Part shown: one piece after another, positions 37,226-44,500 of the stretch | Numbering within the stretch: the stretch's first letter is position 1 | Layout of the letters: the number at the start of each line of letters is the position of its first letter | Source of the DNA: Amphiura filiformis | Taxonomy: Eukaryota > Echinodermata > Ophiuroidea > Amphilepidida > Amphiuridae | Assembly: GCF_039555335.1 (NCBI RefSeq) | Contig: NC_092646.1 | Span: 29,830,680-29,894,679, forward strand | DNA length: 64,000 nt | Reading direction: 5' to 3' | Translations under genes and position numbers: made by a program | The notes under the pieces: generated by a model | The model's database searches: none | Told to the model about the DNA's origin: nothing | The model's input: the letters and a program-made list of their open reading frames with translations, nothing else

Positions 37226-37379
37226 TTCCTTTCTTTCTTCCTCTTTTTCTTTCACAGGAGTGTTTTTTGACGTCACTGGAAGTTTTACCATTTCCTTCTT
37301 ATTGTTATCGGTGGTCTCTTTGTTAATTTCGGCATCTCTCGGTTTGGAAGATATATGGACGAAACTCACTCAACAATAA
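16734..37379 (+). CDS. Monocarboxylate-transporter-like protein (SLC16/MCT family), 4 coding exons
   Basis: Joining 16734-16920, 17641-17781, 35727-36539 and 37258-37379 gives 1263 nt, 420 residues plus TAA. All three introns are GT-AG and phase 1. The product is a 12-helix major-facilitator protein of normal MCT length, expected in the plasma membrane moving monocarboxylates or similar small solutes. Seen: R-F-G-A-R after helix 2, Y-F-D-K before helix 5 (about residue 126), D-I-Y-G-W-R-G-S before helix 6, a basic cytoplasmic loop (about 184-225), and D-V-T-G-S-F near the end. The usual first-helix signature (D/E-G-G/S-W-G-W) reads D-T-M-W-S-W, and the K-R-R of the second signature is K-Y-Y, so substrate cannot be inferred. 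An in-frame ATG also exists at 16704, but the TTTGCAG acceptor at 16731 argues for 16734. Intron 2 is 17.9 kb, mostly transposons. Confidence 0.85.
17247..17591. mobile_element. TTAA-flanked palindromic MITE in transporter intron 2-3 junction region (intron 1)
   Basis: Ends GGTGGTACTACACACCCTGA and the inverse near GGGGTGTAGTACCACC, with TTAA on both sides (17243-17246 and 17592-17595). Long arms include ACTGGTAACAAAAGTTAT and its inverse. It lies in the first transporter intron, entirely between exons 1 and 2, and is non-coding. The TTAA target suggests piggyBac/Kolobok-type mobilisation. Confidence 0.85.
17641..17781 (+). CDS. Transporter coding exon 2
   Basis: Acceptor TTCTCCACAG, donor TTATTGG|GTAAGA, both phase 1. 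Encodes residues 63-109, beginning G-L-S-A-N-A-L-V-N-R-F-G-A-R and covering helices 3 and 4 (hydrophobic L-M-L-S-G-L-I-S-S-F-G-L-L-V and L-L-L-G-L-L-L-L). It matches the corresponding MCT region in order and spacing. Confidence 0.85.
17804..18022. mobile_element. Small palindromic element
   Basis: CATTAGGAAATGAATTTGG and AGAAAACCTTCTG on the left recur inverted at about 17990-18022 (CAGAAGGTTTTCTCCAAATT, then CATTCTCTAATG). About 220 bp, non-coding, immediately downstream of transporter exon 2. Confidence 0.75.
18140..18262. repeat. Interspersed repeat shared with the right edge
   Basis: GTCTCCGGCAATCATAACAT, ATTATCAAGCACGAACC and GACCATAAAAACGAAT recur with small changes at about 63870-64000. 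Unclassified. Confidence 0.7.
18280..18445. repeat. GGGTACGGGTAC minisatellite
   Basis: Degenerate tandem repeats of a GGGTACG-type hexa/dodecamer, locally GC-rich. Neighbouring sequence at 18630-18725 is similarly built from GGACTCG/CTCGGCTCGG words. Confidence 0.8.
18961..18996. repeat. (AGTC)n microsatellite
   Basis: About eight tandem copies of CAGT/AGTC with one AATC variant. Confidence 0.9.
19120..19563. mobile_element. Inverted-repeat element (MITE-like)
   Basis: CGGCACATTATGACACCACA and AAAGTTAAAGTTACAAGC at the left recur inverted at 19504-19563 (GCTTGTAACTTTAATTC, then GTGGTGTCATAATGTGCAGG). About 440 bp, non-coding. Confidence 0.75.
20031..20415 (-). mobile_element. tRNA-derived SINE with two tRNA-like heads
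   Basis: Read on the - strand, two successive tRNA-like modules occur, each with A-box and B-box. The first has TTAGCTCAATCGATGAG and TTCGAACCC; the second has TGGCAGAGTGGATAAGGC, a CAT anticodon-like loop and GAGTTCGAGCCCCGC. They are followed by the common SINE body motif GTGTCCTTGGGCAAGGCAC and a terminal A-rich tail (T-rich on the + strand, 20031-20044). The pairing of the acceptor stems is imperfect, so these are SINE heads, not tRNA genes. Confidence 0.75.
21376..22834. other. Left arm of the composite unit, no gene seen
   Basis: AT-rich. A segment with GTGACGTAAGCTCAGGATTC (about 21500) resembles the inverse of GAGCTGACGTCATCAACG on the other side (about 34424-34441), suggesting subterminal inverted similarity beyond the TIR. 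No coding frame supported. Confidence 0.4.
22835..23070. repeat. Degenerate CCCGTAAGTTACGGGGCCC repeats
   Basis: Four diverged, self-complementary modules containing CCGTAAGTTACGGGGCCC and CCCGGGAATTTCCCGG-like cores occur at about 22840, 22932, 22986 and 23020. Spacing is irregular, so it is not a simple satellite. Purpose unknown. Confidence 0.6.
23675..23868. mobile_element. Small inverted-repeat element with TA flanks
   Basis: Left ATACCAGGGACTGTCTTTTC and right AAAGCCAGTCCTTGGTAT are inverted copies about 190 bp apart with TA on each side. Non-coding. Confidence 0.6.
23979..24645 (-). pseudogene. Ngaro SGNH (GDSL-type) hydrolase
   Basis: Three overlapping frames together show the whole SGNH fold: M-G-D-S with the nucleophilic Ser (24482-24484), L-P-L-G-T-N-D-I with the oxyanion Asn (24319-24321), L-I-W-S-D-I-L, and F-K-D-D-V-H-L-D carrying the catalytic Asp/His pair (His 24099-24101). 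Frameshifts lie around 24430-24460 and 24150-24200. The upstream end is cut off by fold-back copy A. Hydrolase frames in Ngaro elements are known, but their role in transposition is not established. Confidence 0.8.
24649..25799 (+). mobile_element. Fold-back DNA element FB, copy A
   Basis: Begins CAGTTAGCAGCCTGGACAAC and ends in the inverse (GGCTGCTAACTG). The 4-bp target duplication GTGA lies on both sides (24645-24648 and 25800-25803). Beyond the roughly 29-bp perfect ends, each half (about 470 bp) aligns with the inverse of the other at lower identity, for example AATTAATTTTCTCGGTCAAA opposite AAAATTGATTTTCTCGGCCA. A unique centre of about 150 bp separates the halves. An open frame of 91 codons (24920-25195) crosses the centre. 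It is inserted in the Ngaro element between recombinase and hydrolase. Confidence 0.88.
26198..27332 (-). pseudogene. Ngaro tyrosine recombinase
   Basis: The N-terminal SAM-like core-binding part starts next to copy B (L-D-A-R-T-Q-E-L-L-K) and is interrupted at about 26978-27207 by a short repeat. It resumes V-Q-N-I-V-A-Y-I-S-Y-L-S. The catalytic domain shows the first Arg in F-M-R-V-S-E-F, then H-S-F-R-I-G-A-A-T (His and second Arg), and G-R-W-S-S-S-A-Y-K-S-Y-I-R-P with the tyrosine. A frameshift with apparent loss of a few codons lies just before M-R-V-S-E-F (about 26683). In the family it joins the circular cDNA into the genome without a transposase or integrase. This copy is broken. Confidence 0.88.
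26978..27207. mobile_element. Short interspersed repeat inserted in the recombinase gene
   Basis: A non-coding segment with AGGGGCGTAGCCAGC, GGGGGGGCAAAATAAAATTT, GCGTGCGTAGCGCGC and a paired AAAAGGGCCTTATT / AAAAAGGGCTTTATT. It interrupts an otherwise continuous recombinase frame. Exact borders are uncertain because no clear target duplication is visible. The GGGGCGTAGCC type of repeat is common in marine invertebrate genomes. Confidence 0.6.
27333..28528 (-). mobile_element. Fold-back DNA element FB, copy B
   Basis: Same family as copy A, in opposite orientation. It has the same ends and target duplication CTAA (27329-27332 and 28529-28532). It sits in the Ngaro element at the RNase H/recombinase boundary. 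Small deletions break the central frame that is open in copies A and C. Confidence 0.88.
28529..28791 (-). pseudogene. Ngaro RNase H C-terminal half
   Basis: This segment between fold-back copies C and B continues RNase H: R-S-D-N-K-A-V-V in one frame, then after an AACAAT slippage the L-T-S-R-C-P-K-I and A-K-H-I-P-G-K-E-N-N-I-A-D-A-L-S-R motifs in the next. The latter is the diagnostic end of this RNase H type. The frame ends near the insertion point of copy B and overlaps the start of the recombinase frame. Confidence 0.8.
28792..30003 (-). mobile_element. Fold-back DNA element FB, copy C
   Basis: Same orientation as copy B. Target duplication TAAT (28788-28791 and 30004-30007). It splits RNase H of the Ngaro element. 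The central frame (29400-29675, - strand) is open over 91 codons and differs from that of copy A at only about six residues, so A and C are recent relatives. Confidence 0.88.
30005..31358 (-). pseudogene. Ngaro reverse transcriptase and first half of RNase H
   Basis: The RT is readable in one frame: I-V-S-P-V-G-L-V-P-K, the K-A-D-I-E-S-A-F-R-L-L-P-V-H block with the first catalytic Asp, L-P-M-G-A-S-C-S-P-A-L-F-E, and the catalytic F-A-D-D (30659-30670). A TAA at about 30530 ends the frame one codon before the expected L-G-L-Q motif, and the protein continues in the same frame, so this is a nonsense change. RNase H follows with L-F-T-D-A-S-G-E-V-G-F-G-G, broken by another stop (TGA) just after L-Q-G-R. 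The 3' half of RNase H is displaced beyond the fold-back inserted at 28792-30003. Confidence 0.85.
31359..32509 (-). pseudogene. Ngaro gag-like region with CCCH and CCHC zinc fingers
   Basis: It starts at an ATG (32507-32509), M-P-V-E-V-A-E-R-Q-T-R. A TAG at 32219-32221 interrupts the frame, which then continues open. The zinc-binding part (31380-31478) lies in a different frame: C-x7-C-x4-C-x3-H followed directly by the retroviral-type knuckle C-x2-C-x4-H-x4-C. It overlaps the pol frame. The frame change could be decay or the overlapping-frame organisation common in this group; a single copy cannot tell. Role in family: binding and packaging of element RNA. Confidence 0.7.
32510..33064. other. 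Upstream of the Ngaro gag; no gene seen
   Basis: Expected to contain the 5' terminal region of the retroelement, but no direct repeat with the other side (23.0-23.98 kb) could be recognised by eye. Confidence 0.35.
33065..34030. repeat. Tandem array, about 146-bp period, with DR1-like motif
   Basis: Seven modules, each containing TGACCTTTGACC or a one- or two-base variant, start at 33112, 33260, 33404, 33549, 33697, 33843 and 33991 (spacing 144-148). Two module types alternate: one with GACCCCATAGACACTGGGTA, the other with AAAAAATACCACATATACA and TGTGTGAACATACC. Most modules also carry TTTATACCGGAAGTGACC just before the motif. Short frames on the - strand are artefacts of the repeat. Confidence 0.85.
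34743..35726. other. Remainder of transporter intron 2, no gene seen
   Basis: Contains an inverted pair, CATAGTCGATTTTTGA (about 34753) and AAAAATCGACTATGG (about 35036), possibly a degraded 300-bp element. It ends in the splice acceptor of exon 3. Confidence 0.45.
35727..36539 (+). CDS. Transporter coding exon 3
   Basis: Acceptor ATTTTCTAG, donor TTTAACAG|GTATAT. At 813 nt it encodes residues 110-380: helices 5-6, the hydrophilic central loop, and helices 7-11. An arginine at about 288 in G-V-I-R-L-S-L-P corresponds to the helix-8 arginine important in MCT1, but the acidic partner four residues earlier is not present here. Confidence 0.88.
37154..37240. repeat. (TTTC)n microsatellite forming a splice polypyrimidine tract
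   Basis: About 17 uninterrupted TTTC copies followed by CTTCCTTCC variants end some 17 bp before the AG of transporter exon 4. Confidence 0.95.
37258..37379 (+). CDS. Transporter coding exon 4
   Basis: Acceptor TTTCTTTCACAG. It completes the glycine split by the phase-1 intron and continues V-F-F-D-V-T-G-S-F, the conserved pre-helix-12 segment, then helix 12 and a short C-terminus ending K-L-T-Q-Q before TAA (37377-37379). Its polypyrimidine tract is embedded in a TTTC microsatellite. Confidence 0.85.
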
Positions 37380-37396
37380 CCAAGTTTAACGATTTT

Positions 37397-37816
37397 AAAT
37401 CATCTGGGAGCGATTACCGAATAGGATGCAACTCTATTAGTCTTATTACAAGATAGACTACCTTACCCCCAACCGTAACCCTAAACTCCGTAAATGAGGA
37501 CTAGACTCCAGTCTAGCAAGTAGCACCCTATTCGGTAATAGCACCCTATTAGCATGATTAGGCGACGAGAAAGGGCGACGGGCACGACCGGCCCAGATTT
37601 GGAATAGACTACCCTACCCCAAATCATCGGGGAGCGATTACCGAATAGGATGCAACTCTATATCTTACCCCCAACCGTAACCCTAAACTCCGTAAATGAG
37701 GACTAGACTCCAGTCTAGCACGTAGCACCCTATTCGGTAATAGCACCCTCAGTATTAGCATGATTAGGCGACGAGAAAGGGCGACGGGCACGACCGGCCC
37801 AGATTTGGAATAGGAA
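37397..37816. repeat. 224-bp tandem duplication downstream of the transporter
   Basis: Two near-identical copies start at 37397 and 37621 (AAATCATC, GGGAGCGATTACCGAATAGG, AGACTCCAGTCTAGCA, GGGCGACGGGCACGACCGG). CCGAATAGG and its inverse CCTATTCGG recur within each unit. It begins just 18 bp after the transporter stop codon, so it may fall in the 3' UTR. Confidence 0.9.
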
Positions 37817-38280
37817 TAATACGTATATAAACATATTCGAAGAGCGTGCCCCGAATGCCACAATACCCCTTGCCAGATTGCCTTATAATATATAATATAA
37901 TATTATATAATATAAATATTGCCTTACAATATATATTATTTATATAAAGAAATGTTTGGAATACGTATATAAACATATTTAACTGTATATATTGCCACTG
38001 CATATATTGCCACAACGTAGTTGAGAATATGTAATATTTCGTGCATATTACATGGAGGACGAACCTGTTTTTGAGCAAACGTAGACTGATTTGTACGGTG
38101 TACCATGAGGGACATGCAAACTAAAAATATTTTTTTACAAACCGTAGATTTACTGAAGAAACACGAGCGTACGGAGTGAAAAAAACCAATATGCTAATTA
38201 ATAATTTGGAATCACATTGTTTTGCAACAGGCCTCAATGTAAAGTACAAAACCCAACATGAAAAAGCTGCCCACCCACCT

Positions 38281-38510
38281 TTAAGTATAATAACCGTTCT
38301 CAGTGGTATGTTTGTCTTGATAATATTTCTTTGACTTTCTAATAATATACACGTTTGCATCTTCAAAGTGATAAATATAAACACATCTTTGCTTCTCAAC
38401 AGTTTCAAGAGTACCATCCTCAAGACTTCGATGCAACATGGTGTCAAAATTGGCTCCAAAGTTTCTGTAGTGGTACCAATAGTCAGAGATGTTTAACATA
38501 ATGTACCCGC
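38281..38510 (-). CDS. Methyltransferase exon 5 (last)
   Basis: Acceptor AAAATTGACAG, stop TAA at 38281-38283. Encodes G-G-Y-I-M-L-N-I-S-D-Y-W-Y-H-Y and the C-terminal strands V-Y-I-Y-H-F-E-D-A-N-V-Y-I-I-R-K, then a short polar tail. It is well conserved with the paralogous exon at 63528-63745. Confidence 0.85.
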
Positions 38511-41500
38511 CTGTCAATTTTGAAAACAAAACGGTAATATATTATTATAAGATTATAATCTTCTTCATGGCTTCAAAATCATTTGTAAAAAAATATATAC
38601 GATAAAGGAAGCGAGAGTACGTGAAAGGCTAATGTCATTAGGCAACATCTCACGAAATTGATTACGATACTACAACAAACTTCTTTTGTCGATTGTGAAT
38701 GTACCTTCTTTGACGATTCGAAATATTTCGGCAAATGCTGCATCACCTTCAATATGAGTGGGATAGACACTACCACCTATGATCGCACAGTCGTAACAAT
38801 CTGTGGAAAATACAACAATAAACTAGTGACGATGAGGAGGACGGTGTATTGATTGTGACAAAAATTATGATGATGAGCAGGAGGATGTTGGGGTGATAAT
38901 GATTTTGATGATAATCATGATAATGACGACGCCGACGATGACGATGGTGATGATGATGTTAAAGTTGTTGATGATGAGCTATGATGATAATATACAAATA
39001 TTAACTGTCTATGAGTGTGATGGTCGAAATATAATCACGAGGTGAAAGATGGATGGTTCCATTCCACGAGCCGGAACGGCGAGTGGAATGGAACCGAGTG
39101 ATTATAATTCGACCATTACACGAATTAAAGGCAGTTAATATTTGTTTTATATCACTCATACATAAAGTCTATTACTAAAATACTATTTAAGGTAGGAAAT
39201 ACATTTTTTCATCAACATAACACCATGTTTTGCTGTGATATACTAAGAGTCAGGGCACGCCTTGGCGCAGGCGCACTACGGCGCAGCACCATGATGGTAA
39301 AGACTATCACACGGAGAGGCTGATGGTAAAAATGATAAATGGTAATCAACCAATGAACTGTCTAGAATTTATGTATGAGTGATATAATGATATTATGGCC
39401 ATGGCGATGACGCTGACAACGATGACAATGATGGTAATGATGATCAGGATGATAACGATGAGGTTGAGAATGATAATCATGATGATGAAGGGAAGATGTT
39501 GAACACACGCACTATATACAATAAATTATCGAGATTACTTACTGCTCGGGATTGAAGTTGATTCTTCCCGGTTATCTTCTCCTTGTAAACTTTGCCATAG
39601 ACACCCTCTGGTTGCTTTTCTATCATGACCTCTAAGGGCTCAAGACCATCGACATTCTCGAATCCTAACTTTTTAATCTGAAAATAATAGAAGATGTTTG
39701 ATAAGCACTGCCTAATACAAATGACAATTTACTTTAAATTAGGATATGTAGTTATAAAACATATGATTGAATCTGGCGCCAATAGACAACATGGGGGCAA
39801 CTAGGTTTTTTTAGCAATACGTCAAACTTTTCTAACTCTTTTCTAAAGAGCTCTCTAAAGTTAAAGATCAGAACGCTATAAAGGCAATTATCGGTACATT
39901 GAACTTAGCCCTCGTCCATAAGAAATATTATTTCTAGGTTCTCAAAAGAATATTGAACTTGAGCTAATACCGTATACAAGTATACGCGACCATTAAGAAT
40001 CCCCTTTATCCGTGTTTATGTGAACTTTGGCCGCGAGTAACCCGAGTTAATCACGAGTTAAGCAAGAATGTGCCTAGTTTAAGCGCTAGTCATACAGGTA
40101 TCCAAGCTTATCCGATGTTTACGTACATTAACCATTAAATTTAATATGATGACCGGGCATGTTGAATAGAAATCGCGTACCGTGACTCATTGATATTTAT
40201 GCCTTAAACTGCAAATTCTAGCAAAAATATGTGCAATGTAAATAAATGAATTTGCTTGCTTCTAATTTACAACAAATCTATTTGCTTCTGAACAGTGCAG
40301 TGGTGAAATTATATTCATATCGAAATTACCATGTGTTATGCTGCTTTCATACTTCCTGCCGCTTGTCGCTTTGCCGCTCTGAAGATGATTTTGCTTCACT
40401 GCGCAGTCGCACCAAAAAACGCTAGCGGTGACCAGCGGCAAGCCGATATGTCGATCACTCCACCGCTTTGCCGCGGCAGCAGCACCGCTGGGAGTTGAAT
40501 TCAAATCAACTCGGGGCGGTGCAACTCTGACGTATGAGAACAAAATACGATTTTGGAGCGGTGCTGAGCGGCAAGTGTGGCTTTCAGAGTCATGCCGCTG
40601 GCGCTCAGCGGTGTGCCGCTCAGCGGTGTGCCGCACCGCTTGCTGACAAGTGCAGGTGGTATGATGAAGCGTCACGCCGCTCAGCGGCAAGCGGCAGGTA
40701 AAGTGTTGGATGCGCGCCGTTAGACCAATAGGAAAACCATTTTTATCACCTATTTTGCGTGCCTACGTATTATAGCAACCTTGTCTTCTAACTTAGAAAG
40801 TATGAAACCAGCATTATTGTTTTTATTTTCATACATGTACAACACACTAGCAATCTGATACATCGATGTGTCCAGCATGAAAAAAAAAACGAGAGTCATG
40901 CAACATATTAAATCATAAAACTTCATAAAAGGTCATTATTAAGTCAATGTATTGCACTTTTAAACACATATGTAAGTGTTTTAATCTACATGTGTTTAAT
41001 TTGGAAAAGAATAAATAGCAAAATGTCGGCCTAAGTATATATTTGAATATAATCTAAATAAGATTTTGGGGTTGATAGTGTTAAGTCTGGGTATTTAAAA
41101 AAGAAAAGAAAAGCGCAATGATTTATAGTGCGCTACGTACAGGCACAACGCCTAGACGTTGATCTACAAGTCTTAGCACACTTTACAGGTTCAATGAGGT
41201 TGTTGCTGACCACTACGGCCCACATCATTCCACAGACCACTTAACAACAACTCAGGGACTTTGCTCCTTAGAAGCATACACACCAGTTCAGGGGCTTCGA
41301 AGAGAAAACCATGCATATATCTTCACAGATGTTGACAAAATCATGACATTATAGTCTCTATAACCCTCGCAATTATAGTCTCTGCAATATTGAGGGTGTG
41401 GAGGAACGGCAAGAGCGCGAGTGGCCGCGGCCTGATAAAGCCGCGACAGAGGCGAGAAATGCCGACATGGAGCGTCTGTATGTGCGCGTTTAAACACTTT

Positions 41501-44500
41501 TACGATCTAATGATTCTCTTTCCCTTTAATACACTTACTTCTATTCCAATGTATCCCGTCCCAGCAGCAATGTCAATCACTTGCGATGTTCTGTCGGTAA
41601 CACAGTTGGCTATGATCGTCGCAAACGCTCGACATCCAATAGCGTATGGGTCTACTGGCGGTACCTCCTAAAATAATAATGATCGATAGAATTAAGTCAC
41701 CTGATTCATAATATGGTGAGTCTCTTTGGGGAACAGCGCGACGTATACTCACTGAAACCGTATTAATGTTCACAACTGACCATCAGGAAACCGGATTAAG
41801 GTTAAATACCAACTTTGTTAAGCTGTTGCGATTTGGTGGTTCACAGCATCTATTTTGTAGGTCCAGTGGTTCATTCGCGAGTTATGTGGTAAAGAGAGCT
41901 GAAACAACAACACTTTGTAAAACTCATTAACAATAATAAATTAAGCAAGTTTTTAAAGTATATGATTTGTAGAATGAAATTTTCCAAAACCTTCAAAGTG
42001 TTATATTTCAATAATGAAAATCGACCAAAAATACTCGTCTACCCTTAACTCTCAGAATGACCGTAATCTTTACTTTCGAGACATTGTAAAATTGTAAAAT
42101 TCATCCTTACTGAGGCAAATTTTACATGAACAAAAGTATAAGCCAAAATTGATTTTTTGCTACAAATACCAGAAACGTGCGATTGGTGGTGTGTTAAAAT
42201 TATATTAATAACATGAGTGCAAATGATGGGTCTGTGATTTCTTTTCAATCGTACCAGTGTTTTAGTATACCATTGAGGGGGACTGGTACACCTCCTTAGT
42301 AGGTTAGATAGAAGGCAGTAAGGTTTCAAAGATGATTCTGCTTGATACCCGACATTTAAGCTTGCGTTTCTATAAAACGTTTGCTGCGAAGTCTTAAAGA
42401 AAACTCGGGCAGTGTAAAATAACATGTTTGTAATGAAAGTTTTCAATAATACAGTTTTATATAAACATCTCAAAAAAGGTAACTAACCCCCATTATTCAA
42501 AAACGGGCAACTGTATTACAAATCTGTAAAATGCGTTGGAAGCAGAAATTATTTCTGCACATTTTGACACCTCATTTGTAGCAATTGACTAAATATTGAC
42601 GTCACAGTGTACATTTAAATCAATGTAACCCAAGTTTTTAAAGTTGCAGTAAATTATATTGATTTGTATTCAGTATAATGGAAGGAAATCTGTGTATTGA
42701 TATCTGAGTTTTTGTATTGTTGTAAAGCAACGTGGTAAGTGCAACTTTCAATCCGGACCTCACTACATTAAGGGGACTCGTTCTTTTGTGCGTAATTATA
42801 GAGGGCCAGGGGATTCACTCTATCATTTAAAAAAATTATATGAAGAAGTCAAAGAGCCCTAGGAATAAAAACTGCAGTGTAATTCACGCCAGATACAATT
42901 TCTTTATACGACAAAAATTAATTTTTGTAATCGATCAAAAAACAAACGTTTTATATCAATTTTAAATTTAGCCTGAATCCGTAAATATGGTACCTCTCGC
43001 CCTTTTTTAGGTCAAGGCTATTTTTACCATTATGCAGCGAACCACTGTTGAAGCTATTTCACATACATGTACAAAACATTCTAGAGAAAGAATGAGGACA
43101 TAATAGTGTTGAAATATCTTTTGTTGATTTCGAATGATAATGTCATGAAGTCGTAAATTTTAAGGTCAAATTCCTAAAACCAAAACAAAACATTGCGACG
43201 CAGATAATTCCCGACTTGCGCAATTTCATCATCACATCAGTGTCTTTATTATTTGTTTGAAACATTTCCCAAACGTTCGTGCTATTTATGCATAAAACGG
43301 CTAATCTATCTTTATATACAAAACATGTCTTTTTTAGTAAACAAAAGGCTAAAGATGACATTATGAGATTTATCTTTTATCATTACACTCATCCGCTCAA
43401 CTGCCACGGTGGCCGAGCGGTAAAGCGCTAGACGCGTAATCGAAGGAAGTTTAGAATCGCTGGTTCGAGTCCCAACGAAGCCTGTGGAAACTTTTTTTCT
43501 TCAAAATTCATGATCGCATTCCGAAATGAGTCACTTGTCGGTAAATCATGTATCGTATCCTTAAATTGACCGGTATTTTATTGTTTTTTGGGCTATCGTA
43601 TCAAATGAGGTGTCAAACTGCGCAGAAAAAAATCCTGCTTCCAACGCATTTTACAGATTTGTAATACAATAGCCCGTTTTTGGAAAATGGCAATTATTTA
43701 AAGGGGGTTAGTTACTTTTTTTTAGATGTTTATTTCTATACTTGCTTTATCTGTTATATTATATATTTATTTTTATTTTTAATAGCTAAATTTTTTATAT
43801 TTAACTGAGCTACCTAACTTGGCGGGAGCAACTCCCGGGGAGGGTTTCGCCGGAACTTTTATTGTTTGCGTGTTGTTCGAGAACTATACGGATAGCCAAT
43901 TTGAAAGGAAAACTCTTTATCTCTAAGCTTTACCGTCTCTTGTTAGTCCTGTTTTTTGCGGCAACCACCAGCACCCCAGCTATGTTCAGTTCCTATATCC
44001 TGTTCAGTTCCTATATACATAATTGTTAGCATTTTAATGGTTTTTAATGCAGTACTGTAATCTTTTAAAGGTTTGCCAGCGAATAAATTGAAATGAAAAA
44101 AATAAAAATATTGCTACTGTACGTGTTTACCTTTATTTCAACTTGTCTCAAACATATAAAAACCCTAATGGGTTATAAATCCACCCTGTGGAAGATTTAG
44201 CTAAGTCTTTCACAGAGGGAGTATAAGTTTTGAATAGAATAGACAATTGGGCAACTTCCATTTGAAATACTCACTCCAGTTGTGAAAGATATATAGTAAT
44301 AGGTAAACCATAATGCAGGGGGAGTATGGGTTTCAAAACAATTAACTCTGAACGATTACATTACATAAACTTACTCTCCCAGTGGAAGGTATTTCCAAAA
44401 TCTTCCACATGGGTAGTGTTTATTTTAAATGGAATAGTCTTATTGAATGTTATACAATAGATATAGCTGGTTCATCCGATGTCAAACCTTGTCAAACGTG

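Noticed and set aside
37091-37369. Lysine/glutamate-rich protein on the - strand
   Set aside because: Arises from the TTTC microsatellite and the antisense of transporter exon 4.
40262-40690. 142-codon frame on the - strand
   Set aside because: Lies in the palindromic CCGCT/AGCGG element, which opens frames on both strands; no domain recognised.
43404-43490. Functional tRNA-Thr gene
   Set aside because: Good A and B boxes, but the acceptor and anticodon stems do not pair properly.
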